Shown here piece after piece: positions 6,296 to 14,121 of a stretch of 64,000 nucleotides of DNA; position 1 is the first letter of the stretch; the number at the start of each line of letters is the position of its first letter. Source of the DNA: a virus; IMG/VR virus record IMGVR_UViG_3300023296_000332, positions 1 to 64,000 of that record; one strand, given 5' to 3'. The position numbers and the translations under genes were made by a program. The notes beneath the pieces were generated by a model that was not told the origin of the DNA, did not search any database, and was given only the letters and a program-made list of their open reading frames with translations.

Positions 6296-8336
6296 AAAGA
6301 AAAAACAACTAAAGAAAAGCGAAGAGAAACAACTAGAGATTCAGCTAAAGAAGATTGAAGAAGCTTGGCTAGGGCTAGGTGAGATCAACGACGACGAACT
6401 CTTTAATCCTACTGACTTTATTAAGCCAAACAGGGACGACTTTCACCTTAGGCTGAGCTATCTAATGTCTCGCCCTGAGTATTTCTCGTTCATGTGTAAG
6501 GAGCTACTGAATATCCAACTGCTGCCCATGCAGTGTTTGTTCCTTGACGAACTATGGAAACGTAAATTTCCCATGCTTATCGCTAGTCGTGGTTTTGGTA
6601 AGTCTTTTGGTCTTTCTTTATATGCCATTATCCGAGCACTACTGCTAAATGGTCGTAAGATCGTGATTGTAGGTTCGGCTTTCCGTCAGTCTAAGGTTCT
6701 GTTTGAATACATGGAGACGATCTGGCGTAATTCGCCGCTCCTTAGAGATCTATGTAGTGAGGGCTCAGGGCCTAAGAGAGAAGTTGACCGTTGCGTCATG
6801 AAGATTAACGATAGCGTTATCACCTGTTTACCCCTTGGAGATGGCCAAAAGATTAGAGGCCAAAGAGCTAATGATATTGTTGCTGACGAATTTGCTTCAA
6901 TTCCTAGGGACATTTTTGAAAACGTTGTTGCTGGCTTTGCGGCTGTTAGCTCTAGTCCTATTGAGAACGTTAGACGGCTGGCTGCTGAGGTTATGGCTAA
7001 AGATCTTGGTATCGAACTTGAAGAAGAACAGATTATCGAAGGCAAGCAGGCTGTTGCTAACCAAATCATTCTGTCTGGAACGGCGTATTACGAATTTAAT
7101 CATTTCGCTGAATACTGGAAGAAATGGAGACAAACAATCAAGTCAAAAGGACACCCCAATAGACTAAGCGACATTTTTAATGGAGAAGAAGTGCCAGAGA
7201 CTTTTGATTGGACTCAATATTCTATTATTAGAGTGCCCTACGAGCTTTTGCCTAAGGGCTTCATGGATGCTGACCAAGTTGCTAGATCTAAGGCCACTGT
7301 CCACAAGGGTATTTACTCTATGGAATTTGGAGCCGTGTTTACTAGAGACTCACAGGGGTTCTTCAAGAGAAGCCTTATCGAGTCCTGCGTACCCTCTCCA
7401 GAAAACGTAATCAAGGACCATGCAAATGAAGGCAAAGAGATTTCTTTTGAGCCTATGCTTATGGGCGACCCTAAAAAGCGTTATGTTATGGGCGTTGACC
7501 CTGCGTCTGAGAATGACAACTTTAGCATTGTAATCTTAGAAAGGAACCTTGGCCATAGGAAGATTGTGCATTGCTGGACAACAAATAGGTCTCAACACAA
7601 AGAGTTTAAGAAGTCTGGCTGGTCTACAGAAACCGATTATTACGCATTCTGTGCTAGAAAGATCAGGGACTTGATGAAGCGATTTAACACCGAGCACATC
7701 GCCTTGGACGCCCAAGGTGGTGGTATCGCCATTATGGAGGCTCTGCACGACGAGGACAAGCTTGAACCGGGTGAGCAGCCCATCTGGCCTACTATCGACG
7801 AAGACGACGAGAAGGACACTGACGACGAGCAGGGGCTACATATCCTTGAGATGTGCCAGTTTGCCAAGTACGACTGGTATGCAGAAGCTAATCACGGCCT
7901 AAAGAAAGACTTTGAAGACAAGATGCTTATCTTCCCTAAGTATGATGGTGCGAGCCTAGCATTGTCCTTAACAGACGACGAACTTACAGGTAGAACCTAT
8001 GATACCATGGAAGACGTAGTCTTAGACATTGAAGACTTGAAAGATGAACTGTCCATTATTGAGATAACCGCTACGCCTAGTGGTAGAGATAAGTGGGACA
8101 CGCCGGAAGTCATCATCGGCGTTGGCAAGAAGAGCAGAATTAGGAAGGACAGGTATTCCGCCCTCCTAATGGCCAATATGGCTTGTAGAACGCTAGATAG
8201 GGCACCAGCCCCATTGGTCTACGCCTCCTATGGAGGATTTGCTAATACCAGAGCTTACTCCAAGAAAGAGAAGAAGGGGCAGCTTATGAGTGGGCCTAAT
8301 TGGTACACCCAGGGCATGAAAGACGTTTACGGTTAG
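6288..8336 (+). CDS. terL: Terminase large subunit (packaging ATPase and nuclease), 682 aa
   Basis: Motor that cuts concatemeric DNA and pumps it through the portal. The Walker A motif is SRGFGKS with K105, and Walker B is NDIVADEF with D200/E201. The C-terminal RNase H-like nuclease domain opens with YVMGVDPASENDN (D404) and continues with HIALDAQGGG. The lysine-rich N-terminus (KKKKQLKKSEEKQ) is a likely DNA- or partner-binding tail. Length is at the upper end for the family. The start overlaps the protease gene by 8 nt, and the stop overlaps the stop of the convergent antisense gene by 3 nt. Confidence 0.95.
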   Translation: MAKKKKQLKKSEEKQLEIQLKKIEEAWLGLGEINDDELFNPTDFIKPNRDDFHLRLSYLMSRPEYFSFMCKELLNIQLLPMQCLFLDELWKRKFPMLIASRGFGKSFGLSLYAIIRALLLNGRKIVIVGSAFRQSKVLFEYMETIWRNSPLLRDLCSEGSGPKREVDRCVMKINDSVITCLPLGDGQKIRGQRANDIVADEFASIPRDIFENVVAGFAAVSSSPIENVRRLAAEVMAKDLGIELEEEQIIEGKQAVANQIILSGTAYYEFNHFAEYWKKWRQTIKSKGHPNRLSDIFNGEEVPETFDWTQYSIIRVPYELLPKGFMDADQVARSKATVHKGIYSMEFGAVFTRDSQGFFKRSLIESCVPSPENVIKDHANEGKEISFEPMLMGDPKKRYVMGVDPASENDNFSIVILERNLGHRKIVHCWTTNRSQHKEFKKSGWSTETDYYAFCARKIRDLMKRFNTEHIALDAQGGGIAIMEALHDEDKLEPGEQPIWPTIDEDDEKDTDDEQGLHILEMCQFAKYDWYAEANHGLKKDFEDKMLIFPKYDGASLALSLTDDELTGRTYDTMEDVVLDIEDLKDELSIIEITATPSGRDKWDTPEVIIGVGKKSRIRKDRYSALLMANMACRTLDRAPAPLVYASYGGFANTRAYSKKEKKGQLMSGPNWYTQGMKDVYG

Positions 8337-8686
8337 TCGCCATTGTAGTTTTGAGGCACCACTTTCATTCCGCCGTTTACGTCTGGTCTGAGTTTAGTGC
8401 CTGGGAGAAACGAGGAAGTCTCTGCAACAGAGTATGTTCCGTCGATGTTTCTTTGTTGAGTGGTAAATTGCACGAGACATCCAACACTCTTAATTTCCAT
8501 AGCCTTGGCGGATTTCATCCAGCCCTGCTCTTCGCTACTTGCTTTGCAAAGTATCTGCATAGTGTCGCCATTGCCAACTACGACAATGTCGCTGACCTTC
8601 TTCTTCGCGTCTTCTACGCTAACTACACTAAGGTTTTTTTCTTGTGGATCTGCTGCTTTTCTGATTGCGGTCTTCTTCTTAGCCAT
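8333..8686 (-). CDS. Antisense conserved-type small phage protein, 117 aa
   Basis: The only convincing minus-strand gene. ATG at 8686 (product starts MAKKKTAIRKAADPQEKN) has AGGAG five nucleotides upstream, preferred over an in-frame ATG at 8731. The C-terminal half (GWMKSAKAMEIKSVGCLVQFTTQQ, then SSFLPGTKLRPDVNGG) resembles small conserved proteins of large marine-type phages as I remember them; no function is known to me. The basic N-terminus could bind nucleic acid. Its stop overlaps the terminase stop by 3 nt. A canonical sigma70-type promoter lies upstream, unlike the late genes, suggesting early or constitutive expression. Confidence 0.78.
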   Translation of the reverse strand: MAKKKTAIRKAADPQEKNLSVVSVEDAKKKVSDIVVVGNGDTMQILCKASSEEQGWMKSAKAMEIKSVGCLVQFTTQQRNIDGTYSVAETSSFLPGTKLRPDVNGGMKVVPQNYNGD

Positions 8687-8736
8687 TGTGACTCCTATCT
8701 GATTGTTTGTGTTCTGAGGAAGTTCCCTCATACTCT

Positions 8737-8765
8737 ATTATAGCTGAAAACACGTAGAAAGACAA
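8737..8765 (-). promoter_or_regulatory. Sigma70-type promoter of the antisense gene
   Basis: On the minus strand TTGTCT (8765-8760) and TATAAT (8742-8737) are separated by exactly 17 bp, the consensus spacing for bacterial sigma70 promoters. They lie about 50 nt before the ATG at 8686. It is back to back with the + strand element at 8780-8788. Confidence 0.65.
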
Positions 8766-8779
8766 CTTTTTTCTTAAAT

Positions 8780-8788
8780 GTGTATAAT
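8780..8788 (+). promoter_or_regulatory. GTGTATAAT promoter-like element before portal gene
   Basis: Exact nonamer with TATAAT at 8783-8788, ending 44 nt before the portal ATG and following a T-rich run. No good -35 hexamer at normal spacing. Confidence 0.65.
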
Positions 8789-8832
8789 CTAACTGTAATC
8801 CGAATACTTAAACACGCAGAATTGGTGGCAAC

Positions 8833-10968
8833 ATGACAGAAAACGAAACTACTTGGAGTGAAAACTATGGCTCCACTGCGAAGGCTATGGCTATTCACGA
8901 AGAGAACAATGGTTCCTACACTGGAGTCTACAAAGGCTCAAGTGCTGCGTCACACAGGAGTTACGCTGCTCCACAACAACAGAATATAAGCACGAAGCCA
9001 TCTTACGGAAGGTCGGATTACGAAACCTTTCGCCCAGACTCGGCTGTCTCTCAAGATAAGAGACGCATGATTAGAGATTGTGTGAACGCATACAAGAACG
9101 TCGGATTGATTCGGAATGTAATTGATTTGATGGGCGATTTCGCTTGTCAGGGTGTCTCTTTGGTACACCGAGACAAAAGTGCCGAAAGCTTCTTCCAGCA
9201 ATGGTTCAAGCAAGTAAATGGAAAAGAGAGATCAGAACGTTTTCTTAATAACCTCTACAGATCGGGCCAAGTCGTAGTTTACGAATCTTATGCAGACGTA
9301 GACGAGGGGCTTAGGAAGTACATGAAGGCCCTAGCTGGGGACATCAAGGTCAAGAACCCAACAAAAGAAGACAGAATTCCTTTTGCTTATACGTTTTTTA
9401 ACCCTCTAAGTTTGGATGTCAAGGCTGACGGCGATCTATATCTGAACGTTAGTGGCAAGGCTAAGATTGGTGGGCACTTCGGAACCTTTGACTCTCAGAG
9501 CCAGAGAACGGCCAACATGCCCAAGTCTGTATTCGACAAGCTGCCCAAAGGTATGCGAGATCAGATCAATAAGAACAAGGGCCAAGTCAGATTAGAAAAT
9601 GGCAGGCTAAGCGTATTCCACTACAAGAAAGACGACTGGGAACAATGGGCTGACCCAATGATCCACGCTATCATTGATGATGTTGGTATGCTAGAGAAGA
9701 TGAAACTGGCAGACATGTCGGCCCTTGATGGTGCTATTTCTAACATTAGACTGTGGACACTTGGAGACTTTGAGCACAAAATCCTTCCTACTAAGGAGGG
9801 TATTGATAGACTGCGTAACATCCTGGCAAATAACCAGGGCGGAGGCACTATGGAGCTTGTGTGGGGTCCAGAGTTAAAGTTTACCGAATCTAATACAGAA
9901 GTCCACAAGTTCTTGGGCTCAGAGAAGTACAATTCAGTATGGAACTCTATCTATGCTGGACTAGGAGTGCCCCCTACTCTTACTGGTATGTCTGGCAATG
10001 GTGGAGGCTTTACTAACAACTTTATTTCTCTTAAAACGCTAGTAGAACGACTACAATATGGGCGAGACTTGTTAATCAAGTTCTGGCAAGCACAAGTAGA
10101 GAAAGTTCGTAAGGCGATGGGCTTTAGATATGCCCCAGAGGTTGTATTTGACCAAATGAGCCTTTCTGACGAGGCTGCTGAGAAGAATCTTCTTATTCAA
10201 TTAGCTGACCGCAATATCATCAGTGACGAAACTCTATTAGAAAGATTCAAAGAGACCCCTACTGTTGAAAGAGTACGTCTAAAGAGGGAAATTGCAGCAA
10301 GAGAGGGTGACGGTATGCCTGATAAGGCTGGTCCATTCCACAATGCTCGACATGTTCAAGAGCTTGAAAAGATGGGTAAACAGAAGGAATTCGACGATGA
10401 CACCATGAAGAAAACAACCAAGGAAGAAAAGGAGAAGCTCAAGTTTCAGTATGAGAATGAGCCCAAGCCTCCTGCTCCTGCGGCTGGTCCTGGTGGAAGC
10501 AAAAAGCCCGGTGGTGCTAAGAAACCAACACCCAAGGGCAATGGAAAGCCAAACGGCAGACCTAAGAATTCTAAGGATAGTGCCCCTAGGAAACAAAGAC
10601 AGGCTAAGCCTAAGTCTAAGCCGGGTGTGGCAGAGCTAATCCGTTGGTCAGAAGAGGCTTGGGACAATAGTTCCGAAGTTTTGACTAAAGCATTCTTGGG
10701 TGCAAACGAAAAGAAAACAGTACGACAATTAACCAAGGCTCAAGTTAAGCAACTTGAGAACCTAAAGGTTGAAGTATTCACAAATCTGGAGCCTATGGAG
10801 CCAGTAGGAAAGAAAGAGGTTTATGCCGTTATTTCTGGGGGTAAACGAGTTCCTCATGATCTAGCAGAGGCCTTTCAGGAGCACGAAATTTCAATAGACA
10901 CTATGCCCGTAGAAGCATTCCGTAGGAGTGTTATTGGTCACTATGTTGAATCATTTTGGCTCAGCTAA
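8833..10968 (+). CDS. Portal protein, 711 aa
   Basis: Dodecameric head-vertex channel through which DNA passes. Family features include the QDKRRMIRDCVNAYKNVGLIRNVIDLMGDFA segment (about 75-105), the LEKMKLADMSALDGAISNIRLWTLG helix-strand region (about 285-311), and a GLGVPPTLTGMSGNGG stretch that precedes the long tunnel helix in many portals. Residues 304-363 are the part duplicated at the front of the dehydratase at 3264. The C-terminus carries a Lys/Pro/Gly-rich, probably disordered extension (about 540-600) followed by a separate small domain (about 605-711), longer than usual. GGTGGC precedes ATG 8833. Confidence 0.87.
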   Translation: MTENETTWSENYGSTAKAMAIHEENNGSYTGVYKGSSAASHRSYAAPQQQNISTKPSYGRSDYETFRPDSAVSQDKRRMIRDCVNAYKNVGLIRNVIDLMGDFACQGVSLVHRDKSAESFFQQWFKQVNGKERSERFLNNLYRSGQVVVYESYADVDEGLRKYMKALAGDIKVKNPTKEDRIPFAYTFFNPLSLDVKADGDLYLNVSGKAKIGGHFGTFDSQSQRTANMPKSVFDKLPKGMRDQINKNKGQVRLENGRLSVFHYKKDDWEQWADPMIHAIIDDVGMLEKMKLADMSALDGAISNIRLWTLGDFEHKILPTKEGIDRLRNILANNQGGGTMELVWGPELKFTESNTEVHKFLGSEKYNSVWNSIYAGLGVPPTLTGMSGNGGGFTNNFISLKTLVERLQYGRDLLIKFWQAQVEKVRKAMGFRYAPEVVFDQMSLSDEAAEKNLLIQLADRNIISDETLLERFKETPTVERVRLKREIAAREGDGMPDKAGPFHNARHVQELEKMGKQKEFDDDTMKKTTKEEKEKLKFQYENEPKPPAPAAGPGGSKKPGGAKKPTPKGNGKPNGRPKNSKDSAPRKQRQAKPKSKPGVAELIRWSEEAWDNSSEVLTKAFLGANEKKTVRQLTKAQVKQLENLKVEVFTNLEPMEPVGKKEVYAVISGGKRVPHDLAEAFQEHEISIDTMPVEAFRRSVIGHYVESFWLS

Positions 10969-11000
10969 AAACCCATAAAACGAACAATTTTAACATTTTT

Positions 11001-11009
11001 GTGTATACT
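11001..11009 (+). promoter_or_regulatory. GTGTATACT promoter-like element before protease-scaffold gene
   Basis: One-base variant of the recurrent nonamer (TATACT at 11004-11009), in a T-rich gap and 17 nt before the ATG at 11027. The AGAGG ribosome binding site lies between them. Confidence 0.5.
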
Positions 11010-11026
11010 TTATTTAGAGGTAACTA

Positions 11027-12502
11027 ATGAAGATTTTTGATAGAGAGAAGCGAGACGGGATTGAAGAGATCGTTAGATCTCAAGCATCCATTCAATACCA
11101 GAGTGTTGCAAAGTTGGTTGAGAATCCATATTCAGAACTTAACTTAAAGAACATCTCTGCCGCTATTGCGTCGGCGAATCAAGGTCAGATTGACCTTTAC
11201 TACCTCAGTACCGTCCTAGTTTCGACTGGATGGAACAAAAACGATGACGTGTTTTTACCAGACCAAGTTTGGGCTGCTAGGAACACACCAGAAGACAAGC
11301 CATTCAATCACATGCACGATGAGACAGATATCATCGGGCACATTACGGGCTCACACGTTGTTGACCTTAAAGGTAACGCTATTTCTAGCGAAACACAAGA
11401 GGCTCCTAGTGAGTTTGAGATTATTACCGAGTCTGTTCTTTATAAGCACTGGAACGATGCAGAGCTTCAAAAGAGAATGGACAGTATCATTGCCGAAATT
11501 GGTGAAGACGCTTGGTATGTCTCGATGGAGTGTTTATTCTCAGGATTCAACTATGCTTTGCTTTCTCCAGAGGGTGAACACATCCTACTACAGAGAAACG
11601 AATCGACTGCTTCTTTAACGAAGCACTTGAGAGCATACGGCGGAGTAGGAGAGTACCAAGGCTACAAGGTTGGTCGGGCACTTAGCGATATCGCTTTCTC
11701 AGGAAAGGGACTTGTTAGTCAGCCAGCTAATCCGCGTAGCGTTATTCTGAAATCAATAGCTTTCGAGCTAAGCGAAACAGATTTTACCGATGACGACATA
11801 TTCACTAAGGGAGAGAACCAAATGAGTGATGTTTTAGAAAAAACAGTTGCTAAACTTGAGAAGGAATTGGCTAGTGCCAATGAGAAGTTCGAGAAAGCAG
11901 CTAAGGACGCCGAAGCAGCAAAGGCGAAAGAAGTTGAGTCAATTATCAGTGATAAGGACGCAGCTATTGCCAACCTGAATGAGAAGTTTGAAACAGTTTC
12001 TAAGGAAATCGAGACTTTGAAGGCTGAATTAGCTAAGAAGACAGAAGAGCTTGCCGCTGCACAAGAGCAAGTACAAGCCGCTGAGAAGGCACAGAAGACT
12101 ACAGCACGAGTTGCTAAGTTGGTTTCTGCTGGTTTCACAGAAGAAGAGGCTAGTGCCGAAGTTGCTGACTACTCAGAAATGAGTGACGAAGGCTTCGACA
12201 AGATCGTTGCTAAGTTTGAGAAGTTCAAAAAGAAGGGCGACGAATACAAGGACGACGACAAGAAGAAGAAGGACGCAGAAGCGGCCAAAGACGACGAAGA
12301 TGCTAAGGCTAAGAAAGAAGCCGAAGCTAAGAAAGAAAAGGAAGGTAGCGAAGCTACTGCCGACACTTTTGACAGCACTAAGGCTGACGAAGACGTTGTC
12401 AATCCCGTCGAAGTTGACGAAATGGAAGCAACGAGAGCTAGTGTGTCCAACTGGATGACTAAGATGCTCGACGTTGAAGACAAAGACACAAACAGCAAGT
12501 AA
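11027..12502 (+). CDS. Prohead protease fused to scaffold, 491 aa
   Basis: Residues 1-260 look like a head maturation protease of the herpes-assemblin/HK97 type: H95/H97 in FNHMHDE, S166 in WYVSMECL, and the SGKGLVSQPANP ending. Residues 266-491 are a long Lys/Glu/Ala-rich coiled coil typical of scaffolding proteins, with a KKKGDEYKDDDKKKK stretch and an acidic tail. The scaffold would be cleaved and expelled during capsid expansion. An internal ATG at 11822 (codon 266) with AAGGGAG 8 nt upstream would yield the scaffold alone, the arrangement known for lambda C/Nu3. AGAGG precedes ATG 11027. Decoration and capsid genes follow directly. Confidence 0.85.
   Translation: MKIFDREKRDGIEEIVRSQASIQYQSVAKLVENPYSELNLKNISAAIASANQGQIDLYYLSTVLVSTGWNKNDDVFLPDQVWAARNTPEDKPFNHMHDETDIIGHITGSHVVDLKGNAISSETQEAPSEFEIITESVLYKHWNDAELQKRMDSIIAEIGEDAWYVSMECLFSGFNYALLSPEGEHILLQRNESTASLTKHLRAYGGVGEYQGYKVGRALSDIAFSGKGLVSQPANPRSVILKSIAFELSETDFTDDDIFTKGENQMSDVLEKTVAKLEKELASANEKFEKAAKDAEAAKAKEVESIISDKDAAIANLNEKFETVSKEIETLKAELAKKTEELAAAQEQVQAAEKAQKTTARVAKLVSAGFTEEEASAEVADYSEMSDEGFDKIVAKFEKFKKKGDEYKDDDKKKKDAEAAKDDEDAKAKKEAEAKKEKEGSEATADTFDSTKADEDVVNPVEVDEMEATRASVSNWMTKMLDVEDKDTNSK
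11807..11824 (+). promoter_or_regulatory. Internal ribosome binding site and start for free scaffold
   Basis: AAGGGAG at 11807-11813, 8 nt before an in-frame ATG (11822-11824) that sits exactly where the protease domain ends and the coiled coil begins. It predicts a separate 226-aa scaffold protein beginning MSDVLEKTVAKLEKELAS. Confidence 0.6.
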
Positions 12503-12519
12503 CCCACGGAGAAAAGACA

Positions 12520-12990
12520 ATGGCTCTAAAACCAGACAGATATGAAGCACGTACAGACATTAGTTTCTACTACAATGCTGGCGTTGCAGAAAGAGGCGGC
12601 ATCCTATGTTACGGACCAACTACAGGTTCAGGTGCGGCAATGGATCAAGGCGTAAACCTTGTTCAATACGAAGCGGCAGTTTCAACAAGTAGGCCAGTCG
12701 GCATCCTGTTGAATGATGTTGTTAACAAGAACTTAGTCAGAGAACACCTGAACGTCTACAGAGACGAAATTCAACTTGGTGGTAAGGTTACTGTCCTACG
12801 TGGCGGTTACATTGTTACCAATATGATTGACGCCGTTGAGGTTGCTGGCGGGGAATTAGCTTATGCTAGTACCGTGAACGCTGGTAACTTGACAAACTCT
12901 GGCGACCCTACTCACGCCGTTGGTGAGTTCATGACTGCCAAGGACGAAGACGGCTACGCTAAAGTAGAAGTCAACCTACCACGAAACTAA
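12520..12990 (+). CDS. Capsid decoration protein, 156 aa
   Basis: Between the scaffold and major capsid genes, the usual place for a head decoration protein that stabilises the expanded capsid. Beta-rich: RGGILCYGPTTGSGAAMDQG, RPVGILLNDVVNKN, and a central LGGKVTVLRGGYIVTNMI stretch, similar in pattern to phage decoration proteins with a short barrel. Codon use is smooth and C-ending, as in the next gene, suggesting high expression. GGAG 8-10 nt before the ATG. Confidence 0.72.
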   Translation: MALKPDRYEARTDISFYYNAGVAERGGILCYGPTTGSGAAMDQGVNLVQYEAAVSTSRPVGILLNDVVNKNLVREHLNVYRDEIQLGGKVTVLRGGYIVTNMIDAVEVAGGELAYASTVNAGNLTNSGDPTHAVGEFMTAKDEDGYAKVEVNLPRN

Positions 12991-13010
12991 CCAACAGGAG
13001 AACATGAGAA

Positions 13011-14018
13011 ATGGCTAAATTTGAAAAACCTGATGCAGCAACTATTAAGTTGCTTGCTGACACAGGTCACGAAGACTATAACGTTGCTGTTGCTGCTCAA
13101 AGAGAGTTCGCTAAGGCATTTGAAACCCCACTAAGAAAGGTTATCCTAAGTGGTGACATTCTTGATGGTATTTATTCACCTATTCCATTGGAGAAGGGAG
13201 ACGTTGCGGAATACCCAACTGACCTTATTGCTCCTGGCATGGAAGGCGAGCATGTGGCTTACACCAGTCCTGCTCACGGTAGAATTCCTGAGAAGACCCT
13301 GGAAAGTGATTACATCGCGATCCCAACCTATCACATTGCATCGTCAATTGACTGGTTGCTAAAGATCTCTCAAGAAGCTAAGTGGGACGTTACCCAACGT
13401 GCTATGGAAATCTTCAAGAACGGTTTCGTTAAGAAGATGAATGACGACGGTTGGCACACGTTGCTAGCTGCTGGCGTTGACCGTAACATTTTGGTTTACG
13501 ACGCTGACGCTACCGAAGGTATGTTCACCAAGAGATTAGTTTCTCTAATGCAAACCACAATGCGTAGAAACGCTGGTGGTAACAGTGCATCGGGTGGACG
13601 TGGTCGTTTGACCGACCTTTACGTTTCGCCAGAAGCTCTGGAAGACGTAAGAAACTGGGGAATGGACCAAGTTGACGAAGTAACACGTAGAGAAATCTAC
13701 ATTGCTTCTGAGAATGGTGCCCCTATCACTCGAATCTTCGGCGTGAACATTCACGACCTGGACGAGTTGGGCGAAGGTCAAGAGTACCAAGAGTACTACC
13801 ACAACCAGCTTGGTGGCAAGGTACAAGAGGATGACAGAGAGTTGGTTATTGGTCTTGACAGAAGCACCAACGACTCGTTTGTTATGCCTATGAAGGGCGA
13901 AGTACAAGTCTTTGAAGATCCTACGCTTCACAGATCGTACAGAGTCGGTTACTACGGTTGGGTTGACGCCGGTTTCGGGGTATTGGATAATCGCCGGATC
14001 ATTCTCGGCAGTTTCTAA
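13011..14018 (+). CDS. Major capsid protein (HK97-like), 335 aa
   Basis: Shell subunit. Size, position after the scaffold and decoration genes, and sequence pattern fit an HK97-fold capsid protein: an N-terminal arm, the spine helix region around KWDVTQRAMEIFKNGFVKKM, an RRNAGGNSASGGRGRLTDLYVSPEALEDVR stretch as in the A-domain, and a C-terminal VGYYGWVDAGFGVLDNRRI strand. AGGAG lies 10 nt before ATG 13011; an ATG at 13004 is followed by a stop after four codons. A strong terminator follows directly, as for a highly expressed gene. No long N-terminal delta domain is present, in line with the separate scaffold. Confidence 0.88.
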   Translation: MAKFEKPDAATIKLLADTGHEDYNVAVAAQREFAKAFETPLRKVILSGDILDGIYSPIPLEKGDVAEYPTDLIAPGMEGEHVAYTSPAHGRIPEKTLESDYIAIPTYHIASSIDWLLKISQEAKWDVTQRAMEIFKNGFVKKMNDDGWHTLLAAGVDRNILVYDADATEGMFTKRLVSLMQTTMRRNAGGNSASGGRGRLTDLYVSPEALEDVRNWGMDQVDEVTRREIYIASENGAPITRIFGVNIHDLDELGEGQEYQEYYHNQLGGKVQEDDRELVIGLDRSTNDSFVMPMKGEVQVFEDPTLHRSYRVGYYGWVDAGFGVLDNRRIILGSF

Positions 14019-14032
14019 CTCAATAAATTTTG

Positions 14033-14063
14033 AAAAAACGTCCACTTTTGGGCGTTTTTTTTT
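14033..14063 (+). terminator. Intrinsic terminator after the capsid gene
   Basis: Stem AAAAAACGTCC with GGGCGTTTTTT (one G-U pair) around a 6-nt loop ACTTTT, followed by a total of nine T. It lies 15 nt after the capsid stop codon. Confidence 0.88.
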
Positions 14064-14071
14064 AGACTTTG

Positions 14072-14080
14072 GTGTATAAT
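14072..14080 (+). promoter_or_regulatory. GTGTATAAT promoter-like element before homing endonuclease gene
   Basis: Exact nonamer, TATAAT at 14075-14080, 9 nt after the terminator and 41 nt before ATG 14122. Confidence 0.65.
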
Positions 14081-14115
14081 ATGGTTGGAGAGAGAATTTT
14101 TCACAAACCATAGGA
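14080..14115 (+). promoter_or_regulatory. Leader inverted repeat abutting the endonuclease ribosome binding site
   Basis: TATGGTT (14080-14086) and AACCATA (14106-14112) are perfect inverted repeats around a 19-nt loop. The last base of the right arm is the first of the AGGA ribosome binding site (14112-14115). In the mRNA this would place the binding site at the foot of a hairpin. The left arm begins at the last base of the -10 element, so it may be only partly transcribed. Confidence 0.35.
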
Positions 14116-14121
14116 TACAAA

